DNA from: Vibrio tubiashii
Lineage (GTDB): Bacteria > Pseudomonadota > Gammaproteobacteria > Enterobacterales > Vibrionaceae
Length of the DNA stretch: 64,000 nt
NCBI RefSeq assembly: GCF_028551255.1
Contig: NZ_CP117030.1
Location: 992,001 to 1,056,000 of the forward strand
Direction of reading: 5' to 3'
Shown: one piece after another, positions 44,809 to 51,700 of the stretch
Numbering within the stretch: the first letter of the stretch is position 1
How the letters are laid out: the number at the start of each line of letters is the position of its first letter
The notes under the pieces: model-generated
What the model was told of the DNA's origin: nothing
Databases searched by the model: none
Seen by the model: only the letters and a program-made list of their open reading frames with translations
Made by a program: the position numbers and the translations under genes

Positions 44809-45390
44809 CTATTTTAGCGCCTCTAAAGTTTGCAGTAGATTTTTCGCCACTTGCGCCAAGGTTTGACTCGATTGCATCGCTGATTTTCTCATCGCTTTGT
44901 AAGCCGCATCTTCATCGACTTGGTGCATTTTCATCAGTAGCCCTTTTGCTCGCTCAATGATCTTTCTTTCTTCTAATCGCAGCTCAAGCTGTTCGATTTC
45001 ATCTTCAAGAGCAACCACTGAACGGCGAATCTGGCACGCATTGGCTATCCACGGAATCAAACAAAACTCGGTATCTGCCGGAACAAGGACATAATCCATT
45101 CTTTCCGGTAAACGACTGATATCATTAGAGTCGAGTTGCTTCAGCACCACCAAGAGTGGATGCTTTCTAACACGGCATTCTTCAATAACCACGCGCAGTT
45201 CAGCACTCGGTTGCAACCAGCCCACAACGACATAAGCGTTGGGTTCTCGGTCCAACATTTGTTCAAACTGATTAAGCTGACAACTGATGATGTTGTCAAA
45301 TTCTTGAGCGAGCAGCGTCGATAATCGTGCCAATTCTTCAACACGATCACTGCAAATGATGAGCGGATTTTTGGAGAGATTTTTGTGCAT
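44809..45390 (-). CDS. nasT: NasT-like ANTAR transcription antiterminator
   Basis: A 193-aa RNA-binding antiterminator for nitrate assimilation genes. The N-terminal 120 residues form a receiver-like domain, but the strand that should carry the phospho-Asp reads YVVVGWLQPS, so it is probably not phosphorylated. A coiled linker (VALEDEIEQLELRLEERK) leads to the ANTAR domain (about 140-190: IIERAKGLLMKMHQVDEDAAYKAMRKSAM). The ATG at 45390 has AAGGA six bases upstream; the ATG at 45396 has it with no spacing. The Shine-Dalgarno lies inside a 12-bp inverted repeat. NasS, the usual partner, is absent from this window. Confidence 0.85.
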   Translation of the reverse strand: MHKNLSKNPLIICSDRVEELARLSTLLAQEFDNIISCQLNQFEQMLDREPNAYVVVGWLQPSAELRVVIEECRVRKHPLLVVLKQLDSNDISRLPERMDYVLVPADTEFCLIPWIANACQIRRSVVALEDEIEQLELRLEERKIIERAKGLLMKMHQVDEDAAYKAMRKSAMQSSQTLAQVAKNLLQTLEALK

Positions 45391-45392
45391 GA

Positions 45393-45440
45393 ACATTCCT
45401 TGTTTTGCTCTCTATCTAATACAGACATAACAAGGAATGT
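45393..45440 (-). promoter_or_regulatory. Long hairpin masking the nasT ribosome-binding site
   Basis: A perfect 12-bp inverted repeat: 45393-45404 (plus-strand acattccttgtt) pairs with 45429-45440, with a 24-nt loop. On the nasT mRNA the 3' arm contains the AAGGA Shine-Dalgarno and ends three bases before the ATG at 45390, so folding would block initiation. No T tract follows, so it is not a terminator. Confidence 0.65.
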
Positions 45441-45454
45441 GCCAATTGTTCTAT

Positions 45455-46408
45455 TTACTGATTATCACAGTAACCAGACCAGAGTAGATAGGCCTTTTCA
45501 AATGACTTTTCTAGATCGTTTGACTCAGCAAACAGTGTCGCCGCCATTGTCGAAACCACTGTATTAGCCATCATATTAAGATCATTTTCTGTCGTACCAA
45601 ACAGGCACTTTTTAGGTAAAGGAATGTCAGTCAGCATACGTTCAGTCCAATAATGCGATTCAACGCCTGTCGGTGTGCTCACCCAAACGGTTTGGCTGAC
45701 TTTAGGGTTATATTCTGATTCGCCAGATTGTCCTTTAAAAGAGACCACGGCGTGTCGGGTTAATCCTATCTCGCTTTCGACTTCAGCATGCAGCTGTTGG
45801 AAGCCTGGATGGAAGCTACCGCGTAACCCCAGTTTTGCGCCTCCCGGGTTTAAAGCTCTGACGACCGTGTTGATCGGTGTACGCAATCCATAGCGATTCT
45901 TCCAGCCAATCATAGTTTCAGCTTGTGGAGCAAAATGCTTAAGAGGTAGATAAGCGATACGTTTAGTCTCTAGTAGTTGTTTCGCCTCTTGCGGTGACTG
46001 GGCAACCTCAATACCAAAGGCTTCAAGGTAATCTTCAGCATGTAATCGTCCAGCGGGCCTATCGTGATAACCATGTAACAGCACTTTGTAGCCACTGTCT
46101 GCAAGTATCTTAGCTGCTAACAGGTGCCAAGGTTGCCCTGCACTTTTGCGTTTACCCGCATAACACGGCCAGTCAATATCAGCGCCCAAGCTAGGGACAC
46201 GAGACTGAAACGCTTTTACGAAACCTGCAATTTCCTGTTTGGTTTCATTTTGTACTCGAATCAACATCAGTAGCATCGCCATCTGGTCGTCACCGCATTG
46301 ACCATCAAGATACTCGTCCATGATTTGGTATGCTTGATCAAAGGTAAGCGGCTTGCGTCCTCGCTCTCCTCGTCCAACCGTTCGGATACATTCTAAAATT
46401 GAGCTCAT
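45455..46408 (-). CDS. ybiB: YbiB/TrpD2-like protein (anthranilate phosphoribosyltransferase fold)
   Basis: A 317-aa protein of the glycosyltransferase family 3 group related to TrpD. It resembles E. coli YbiB, which binds nucleic acid and lacks anthranilate phosphoribosyltransferase activity. The N-terminal helical domain (TFDQAYQIMDEYLDGQCGDDQMAMLLMLIRVQNET) is followed by the alpha/beta domain (GLRTPINTVVRALNPGGAKLGLRGSFHPGFQQL). It overlaps the cobA stop by 4 bp (ATGA). Homologues often travel with assimilatory nitrate reductase genes; the reason is not known. Confidence 0.75.
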   Translation of the reverse strand: MSSILECIRTVGRGERGRKPLTFDQAYQIMDEYLDGQCGDDQMAMLLMLIRVQNETKQEIAGFVKAFQSRVPSLGADIDWPCYAGKRKSAGQPWHLLAAKILADSGYKVLLHGYHDRPAGRLHAEDYLEAFGIEVAQSPQEAKQLLETKRIAYLPLKHFAPQAETMIGWKNRYGLRTPINTVVRALNPGGAKLGLRGSFHPGFQQLHAEVESEIGLTRHAVVSFKGQSGESEYNPKVSQTVWVSTPTGVESHYWTERMLTDIPLPKKCLFGTTENDLNMMANTVVSTMAATLFAESNDLEKSFEKAYLLWSGYCDNQ

Positions 46409-47289
46409 ACTTCCTCTTGTGAGATCACTGACTCTATGGTCATGTTTAGTTCTTCTCGCAGTTTGACGACTTCGCCTAAGATAATCAATGCTGGGCTGAC
46501 CCCTTTTAACTCTTTCGCTTTAGCAGTTAACGAGTCTAGAGACGACACATGTACCTTTTGCTGACGGCTACAACCGTGAGTAATGATGGCAAGCGGAAAG
46601 TCTGCATTGAGACCTTGCGCGATCAGTCCTTGCTGAATCTCTTGCGCTTTCTCCAGCCCCATATAAAAAACCAAAGTCTGTCCTGCCCTAACAAGCTCAG
46701 ACCAAGCAGGTAACGCTCCTGTCACCACCTGCCCTGTCACAAAGGTAACGCTTCTGGCGATTTCTCTATGAGTTAAAGGGATATAAGACGACGCCGCGCA
46801 ACCTATCGCGGCTGTGATACCTGGAATTACCTCAAACTCAATTTTGTGCTTTGCGAGTAGCAATCCTTCTTCACCACCGCGACCAAATATGAAGGGGTCA
46901 CCGCCCTTTAGCCTAACGACACGTTTACCTAATTTCGCCAGTTCGACTAGAATTTGGCTGATTTCTTCTTGCTTTAAGCTCGGTTGACCGCAGCGCTTAC
47001 CCACGTAAATTTGTTGGCATTTAGCCGCAGCAAAATCCAAAATTTCCCTATTCACCAGACGATCAAATACAATCACATCTGCCTGTTGAATCGCTTTCAG
47101 CGCTTTTACTGTCAACAGCTCTGGGTCATTGGGGCCTGCACCAACCAGTTGCACCTGTCCGCGTTTGACACCTTCTGAATCACAGCCACTACCAGTGAGA
47201 TTGGGCTGTTTTACATATTGATGAGCAATGAAACCTGCACCGCGTAGCCCTAATTGCGAACCCTCTTTGACTCTCTTGTCTAATTTCAT
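46405..47289 (-). CDS. cobA: Uroporphyrinogen-III C-methyltransferase (CobA/SUMT)
   Basis: A 294-aa methyltransferase that converts uroporphyrinogen III to precorrin-2 with two S-adenosylmethionines, the first step to siroheme. Motifs: VQLVGAGPNDPELLT (about 47-61), ADVIVFDRLV, RVVRLKGGDPFIFGRGGEE and VIPGITAA. It has a 45-residue N-terminal extension but no CysG dehydrogenase/ferrochelatase domain. NirB needs siroheme, which explains its place in the nitrate locus. It lies 9 bp after nasA. Confidence 0.9.
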   Translation of the reverse strand: MKLDKRVKEGSQLGLRGAGFIAHQYVKQPNLTGSGCDSEGVKRGQVQLVGAGPNDPELLTVKALKAIQQADVIVFDRLVNREILDFAAAKCQQIYVGKRCGQPSLKQEEISQILVELAKLGKRVVRLKGGDPFIFGRGGEEGLLLAKHKIEFEVIPGITAAIGCAASSYIPLTHREIARSVTFVTGQVVTGALPAWSELVRAGQTLVFYMGLEKAQEIQQGLIAQGLNADFPLAIITHGCSRQQKVHVSSLDSLTAKAKELKGVSPALIILGEVVKLREELNMTIESVISQEEV

Positions 47290-47298
47290 AGCACGCTC

Positions 47299-49914
47299 CT
47301 ATTTCGCAATCAGTATTGTTTGTTCGTGGCTTGCGACAAGACGCTCAACTTGAGGTAAGCATGAGCCGCAGTTTGTTCCACACTTGAGTTTAGTTTTCAG
47401 TTGATTAACGCTTGTGCAATCTCCACTCTCCAACTCGCGGAGAATCTGCTTATCGCTCACTCTAAAACAACTACAGATCAACTCACTGGCTTCTTGCTGG
47501 CTAGAGACAGACAGCAATGCTGAAAAAGTTAGAGGCTTACCGATTAAACCTGCAAGATTTGGCACATCTACCTCAATAGGGAGCTGAGAGATCATGAGTA
47601 GAGATCGAATGATTTTGTCTTCACCCACTTCGTCATAACAAACTGTTAGCCAGCCACCAGCAAGCTCTAAAACGACTTTGCGTTTGTGCGGAGTTTCACC
47701 TAGCTCTGTCGCAAATGACTTGTCATAACGTTGGCTATCTGCAAAACGCCAGACGCCAACTCGCTCTTCAGATTGAAATGATTGGTAAACGAAATCGTGC
47801 TCAACAAATCGCTCACCGAGGTAAAGGCCATAAGTTTGTGCTTTTACCGGGAACAACTCCACTGGTTGGGATTTAAATGCTGGTTGTCCAGAAGAAGGAT
47901 CAGCAATGCGGCTTACCACAGCATTAACCTGACTTTCGCCTCCATAATCTCCTGCCCAGTGCATCGACATAAACAGTTGTCTTTTTCCTAACCCGTCATC
48001 AATTGCTACTCTCGCAATAATCTTTCTCTCTGTCTCTGAGCTAGCTAAGGCGACCAACTGGCCTGATTTAACGTCCATGTAAGCTGCAGAACGACTGCTC
48101 ATATACACCCTTGGTTCAGGTTCAGTCGCCGCAAGATGGGAAATGTAGCCAGTACGAGTCATGGTATGCCACTGATCTCTTTGTCTGCCAGTATTTAACC
48201 ACCATGATTGGTCCTGCTGTTTTGGTGGCAGTGCAGGGATGACAAACCTCGCTTTACGATCAGCAAAGCTAAATTGGCCGTTGTGTAAAGGTCTTTCTCC
48301 TCCCCACTGAATAGGTTGCCAGTTTAAGTACTCTTCATCAGTGATATTCGCGAACTCGGACAGATCAAGTAGCAATGAGCTCTGTGTATTCAATCCAGTC
48401 ATGGCTGCGTATTCTCTAAACACGTCAGCCTCACGAGCAAAATCGAAGGCATTCTCTCGACCTTGTAACTCACACAGCCTTGCGCCCACATCACTGATCG
48501 CTTGCCAATCTGGCTTAGCTGCACCTTTAGCGAACATAAACTGCCTTTGGCGAGTGAGCATACGTTCTGAGTTGGTCACCATACCTTGCTTTTCCCCCCA
48601 ACCTGAGGCTGGGAGCAACAAATCCGCATACTTGGCGATATCAGAATCAGCGGTCACATCCGATACGATAACGAGGGGACATTTTTCGAGTGCACGTTTT
48701 ACAAATGCGTTGTCAGGCATTGAAACAACTGGGTTAGTCGCCATGATCCAAATCACTTGAATATCGCCACGCTCAACGGCTTCAAACATCTCAATCGCTT
48801 TTAGACCCGGTTGCTGAGCAAGGGTATCTGTGTTCCAAAACTCACTGACAAGCTTTATGGACTCAGGGTCAAACCCTCTATGGATTGCTAGCTGATTCGC
48901 TAGCCCACCGACTTCTCTCCCTCCCATGGCGTTCGGCTGACCAGTAATAGAAAACGGCCCCGCCCCCTGAATGCCAATCTTACCCGTCGCGAGGTGAGCA
49001 TTAATAATGGTGTTGGCCTTGTCTGCACCGTATTGGGATTGGTTTACTCCTTGGCAAAACAGAGTGATGGTTTTTCTGGTCGTGGCGAACCAGCGATAGA
49101 AGGTTTTTAGTTGCTCTTGGCTCAGCTCTAGTTGCTCACACAGCGCTTCTATACCGAATTCTTTGCTCATGACGAGATCAACTAACGCGCCGAATCCAGA
49201 AGTATGGGACTCAATATAGGACTCGTCTAGAGAGCCACTTTCAACACAGTAACGCAGCAGTCCATTAAACAGCGCAATATCACCGTCATTAGGGATAGAT
49301 AGATGTAAGTCGGATTGCTGGGCCGTCACTGTTTCGCGCGGATCAATCACCACTAGCCTCAATTCAGGGTTACGTTCTCGAGCCTGTTGAATGCGTCTGA
49401 ACAAAACGGGGTGTGTCCATGCGGTATTCGCTCCGCATATCACAATTAGCTCCGCATCATCTATGTCGTCATAGTTAACAGGGACGACATCTTCTCCAAA
49501 CGCACGGTTGTGAGCCACAACGGCAGAAGACATACATAGCCGTGAATTGGTGTCGATGTTCGCGCTGCCTACCACGCCCTTCATAAACTTATTGGCTACG
49601 TAATAGTCTTCAGTAAGTAACTGACCTGAAACATACATTGCCGTGGAATCTGCGCCATGGTTTTGAATCGCTTCACTATAAGCAGTCGCGATCACCTCCG
49701 TTGCTCGCTCCCAACTTATCTCTTTGCCATCCAACTTTGGATACAGCAATCGCGAAGGCATGTCTAAGCTCTGAGCTAACGCGGAACCTTTAACACATAA
49801 AGCCCCTTGATTTGCGGGGTGCGCCTTATCCCCTTCTATGCCCAGTTGATTCACTTCCACACCGCATCCCACTCCACAATATGGGCAGGCCGTTTTTGTA
49901 CATTCCCTTGTCAT
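47299..49914 (-). CDS. nasA: NasA, assimilatory nitrate reductase catalytic subunit
   Basis: A 871-aa molybdopterin oxidoreductase that reduces nitrate to nitrite in the cytoplasm. The [4Fe-4S] ligands are Cys10, Cys13, Cys17 and Cys40. The Mo-bis-MGD domains follow (NPEL..VVIDPRET, INAHLATGKIG, GPFSITGQPNAMGGREVGG), then the molydopterin-binding domain (QRDQWHTMTRTG). A C-terminal BFD-like [2Fe-2S] domain (CSCFRVSDKQI...CGTNCGSC) receives electrons. No twin-arginine signal is present. ATG 49914 with AAGGAG six bases upstream replaces GTG 49917. No NasB/NasC-type reductase gene is linked. A terminator precedes the gene. Confidence 0.93.
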   Translation of the reverse strand: MTRECTKTACPYCGVGCGVEVNQLGIEGDKAHPANQGALCVKGSALAQSLDMPSRLLYPKLDGKEISWERATEVIATAYSEAIQNHGADSTAMYVSGQLLTEDYYVANKFMKGVVGSANIDTNSRLCMSSAVVAHNRAFGEDVVPVNYDDIDDAELIVICGANTAWTHPVLFRRIQQARERNPELRLVVIDPRETVTAQQSDLHLSIPNDGDIALFNGLLRYCVESGSLDESYIESHTSGFGALVDLVMSKEFGIEALCEQLELSQEQLKTFYRWFATTRKTITLFCQGVNQSQYGADKANTIINAHLATGKIGIQGAGPFSITGQPNAMGGREVGGLANQLAIHRGFDPESIKLVSEFWNTDTLAQQPGLKAIEMFEAVERGDIQVIWIMATNPVVSMPDNAFVKRALEKCPLVIVSDVTADSDIAKYADLLLPASGWGEKQGMVTNSERMLTRQRQFMFAKGAAKPDWQAISDVGARLCELQGRENAFDFAREADVFREYAAMTGLNTQSSLLLDLSEFANITDEEYLNWQPIQWGGERPLHNGQFSFADRKARFVIPALPPKQQDQSWWLNTGRQRDQWHTMTRTGYISHLAATEPEPRVYMSSRSAAYMDVKSGQLVALASSETERKIIARVAIDDGLGKRQLFMSMHWAGDYGGESQVNAVVSRIADPSSGQPAFKSQPVELFPVKAQTYGLYLGERFVEHDFVYQSFQSEERVGVWRFADSQRYDKSFATELGETPHKRKVVLELAGGWLTVCYDEVGEDKIIRSLLMISQLPIEVDVPNLAGLIGKPLTFSALLSVSSQQEASELICSCFRVSDKQILRELESGDCTSVNQLKTKLKCGTNCGSCLPQVERLVASHEQTILIAK

Positions 49915-49931
49915 CACTTACTCCTTGAAAC

Positions 49932-49975
49932 AAAAAACCTCCTCCACCTTAAAAGTGGAGGAGGCTTCTTCGCCT
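49932..49975 (-). promoter_or_regulatory. Attenuator leader of nasA (terminator plus overlapping hexaloop hairpin)
   Basis: A 10-bp perfect stem (49938-49947 with 49955-49964) is followed on the minus strand by TTTTTTG, directly before the nasA Shine-Dalgarno. Just upstream on the transcript, AGGC-GAAGAA-GCCT (49962-49975) forms a 4-bp stem with a hexaloop having G at position 4. Its 3' arm shares 49962-49964 with the terminator stem, so the two are mutually exclusive. That geometry fits ANTAR antitermination by NasT, but loop position 1 is G rather than A and I could not find a convincing P1. Confidence 0.55.
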
Positions 49976-50252
49976 GTGACGTTGTTATATGTATTTGTTG
50001 CCCTTGTATATCAGGCTAAATAGCTGCAGCAAATAAAGTGCCAGATCGTTTTCTTCATATATTCAATGAGTTACTAACATAGCAAAGCACAAGTTGCACC
50101 AAGCCTGTGCATTAGAGGCTAATTTTGCATCTTGTTGCTCTTCCCTAGCGTGAGCAAAACACCAAGCAATACCGTTTTCTAGTTAGAAATCTCTCCACGA
50201 ATTTCGTATAGTCACATTCACCTGGTTGATATCTGAAAGACAGGTGATATTC
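49976..50252. other. Divergent spacer between nasA and the diguanylate cyclase gene
   Basis: Holds the nasA promoter and long leader on the minus strand and the cyclase promoter on the plus strand. No further gene is seen. Confidence 0.5.
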
Positions 50253-51215
50253 ATGGAAGAATACCAAAAGCAGATCGCAGAGCTGAAAGCTCAAGTTGAA
50301 TCACTACAAAAGGATAAAGATCGACTACAAGAAAAACTCAACTTGGCATTGGATGGTACGGGGCTTTGTTTATGGGAGCAGCATGTACCTTCTGGAACCC
50401 TGACAATCTTTAATATGGAATGGGGGAAGATGCTTGGGTACCAGTCTAACGAGCTGACGGCCACCGTCGAGACTTGGAAAAGTAAACTACACCCTGAAGA
50501 TTACGATTTGGCTGTGGGCGCATTTGAGGACCATTTAGCAGGCAAAACCGATCTCTATGAAGTCGTTCATAGAATGATTCACAAGGATGGTAGTGACAGT
50601 TGGGTCTCAGACAGAGGAAGAGTCGTCGAGTTTGACTCGAATGGCAAACCACTGCGAATGATGGGGACACACGTCGATATCACCCAAGAGAAACGTTATG
50701 AACAACAGCTCGCTAAGCTCGCCAATAGTGACCCTCTGACTGGGCTACTAAACAGAAGCGCCTTTGAACAATCTTACTTAACTCATACCCAACTCAGCAG
50801 CTCTAACTACTCTGCGCTTATCTTTATTGATATCGACAACTTTAAATCCGTCAATGATCAACTGGGTCACCAAGCTGGGGATCGGTTGTTAATACAAATC
50901 GCAGGGAGTTTAGAACGTAACGCTATTCCGGGTTCGATCGTAGCAAGGCTGGGTGGAGACGAGTTTGTTATGTTAAGTCACATCCACAATCAAAATCAGA
51001 TTCAGGAGTTTTGCGATACCCTACTTGCTCATGTCACACCAGAAATTCAGCCGGACTCCCCATATGCCAAAATCGGTTTTAGTATTGGTGTCTGTCTGTT
51101 CTCGGGAACTCAATATCGTTTTGATGAAATTTACGAGAAAGCGGACTCTGCGATGTATAGAGTCAAGAAAGGCGGAAAAAATGGCGTTGCGTATGTGGAT
51201 TTGTGTGAAAGCTAA
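50253..51215 (+). CDS. PAS-GGDEF diguanylate cyclase
   Basis: A soluble 320-aa c-di-GMP synthase. A short N-terminal coiled coil (residues 3-35) is followed by a PAS/PAC sensor (35-145: LNLALDGTGLCLWEQHVPSGTLTIFN, then GTHVDITQEKR) and a GGDEF domain (155-315) with an intact LGGDEFVM active site, DPLTGLLNR and the FIDIDNFKSVND metal site. There is no RxxD inhibitory site five residues before GGDEF, so product inhibition is probably weak. ATG 50253 is supported by AGGTGA at 50242-50247. It is divergent from nasA. Confidence 0.88.
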   Translation: MEEYQKQIAELKAQVESLQKDKDRLQEKLNLALDGTGLCLWEQHVPSGTLTIFNMEWGKMLGYQSNELTATVETWKSKLHPEDYDLAVGAFEDHLAGKTDLYEVVHRMIHKDGSDSWVSDRGRVVEFDSNGKPLRMMGTHVDITQEKRYEQQLAKLANSDPLTGLLNRSAFEQSYLTHTQLSSSNYSALIFIDIDNFKSVNDQLGHQAGDRLLIQIAGSLERNAIPGSIVARLGGDEFVMLSHIHNQNQIQEFCDTLLAHVTPEIQPDSPYAKIGFSIGVCLFSGTQYRFDEIYEKADSAMYRVKKGGKNGVAYVDLCES

Positions 51216-51226
51216 GTAACAGGCAT

Positions 51227-51249
51227 AAAAAAACCAGCCTAAGCTGGTT
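51227..51249 (-). terminator. Terminator of tRNA cluster 2
   Basis: Stem AACCAGC/GCTGGTT (51232-51238 with 51243-51249) followed on the minus strand by a run of T. Same sequence as before cluster 1. Confidence 0.85.
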
Positions 51250-51266
51250 ACTTTCTCTTAAGAGAA

Positions 51267-51340
51267 TGGAGGCGCGTCCCGGAGTCGAACCGAGGTCCAC
51301 GGATTTGCAATCCGCTGCATAGCCACTCTGCCAACGCGCC
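51267..51340 (-). tRNA. tRNA-Cys(GCA), copy 2
   Basis: Same 74-nt sequence as copy 1, with anticodon GCA and encoded CCA. Confidence 0.95.
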
Positions 51341-51386
51341 TCAAATTTTGCTTTTTTACCTAACCGGCTCTAGCCAGAAAAGTAGA

Positions 51387-51473
51387 TGGTGCCCCGGGCC
51401 GGACTTGAACCGGCACAGCGCGAACGCCGAGGGATTTTAAATCCCTTGTGTCTACCAATTCCACCACCAGGGC
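51387..51473 (-). tRNA. tRNA-Leu(TAA), copy 2
   Basis: Same 87-nt sequence as copy 1, with anticodon TAA, long variable arm and encoded CCA. Confidence 0.95.
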
Positions 51474-51535
51474 AACGCAATGATGCGATGGTAACACCAC
51501 CTGTTCTAACGACCTATGCCGTGAGAACGAGGTGT

Positions 51536-51563
51536 ACTTTAACGGATTGAGATTCAAGGTCAA
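51536..51563 (-). promoter_or_regulatory. Promoter of tRNA cluster 2
   Basis: TTGACC (51558-51563) and TAAAGT (51536-51541) on the minus strand, 16 bp apart, matching cluster 1. Confidence 0.7.
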
Positions 51564-51656
51564 CAAGAAATTTATTCATTTTGATTCAACTGGTTAAAAA
51601 GACAACTTAACGTTTGCCAGTTAAGCAATTCGATCAAAACTTCAACGCCACTTCAA

Positions 51657-51686
51657 ATAGAAAGAGCCACTTAGAATGTGGCTCTT
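51657..51686 (-). terminator. Intrinsic terminator of dld
   Basis: A 9-bp stem (51662-51670 with 51678-51686) followed on the minus strand by TCTATTTG. It lies 15 bp after the dld stop. Confidence 0.75.
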
Positions 51687-51700
51687 ACGATATTCATCGC

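Larger units (their letters stand above)
51227..51546. repeat. tRNA cluster repeat, copy 2
   Basis: Direct repeat of 37998-38313, including the terminator, tRNA-Cys, tRNA-Leu and promoter boxes. The two copies bracket 13.2 kb that contains the entire nitrate assimilation locus and a diguanylate cyclase gene. Confidence 0.9.
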
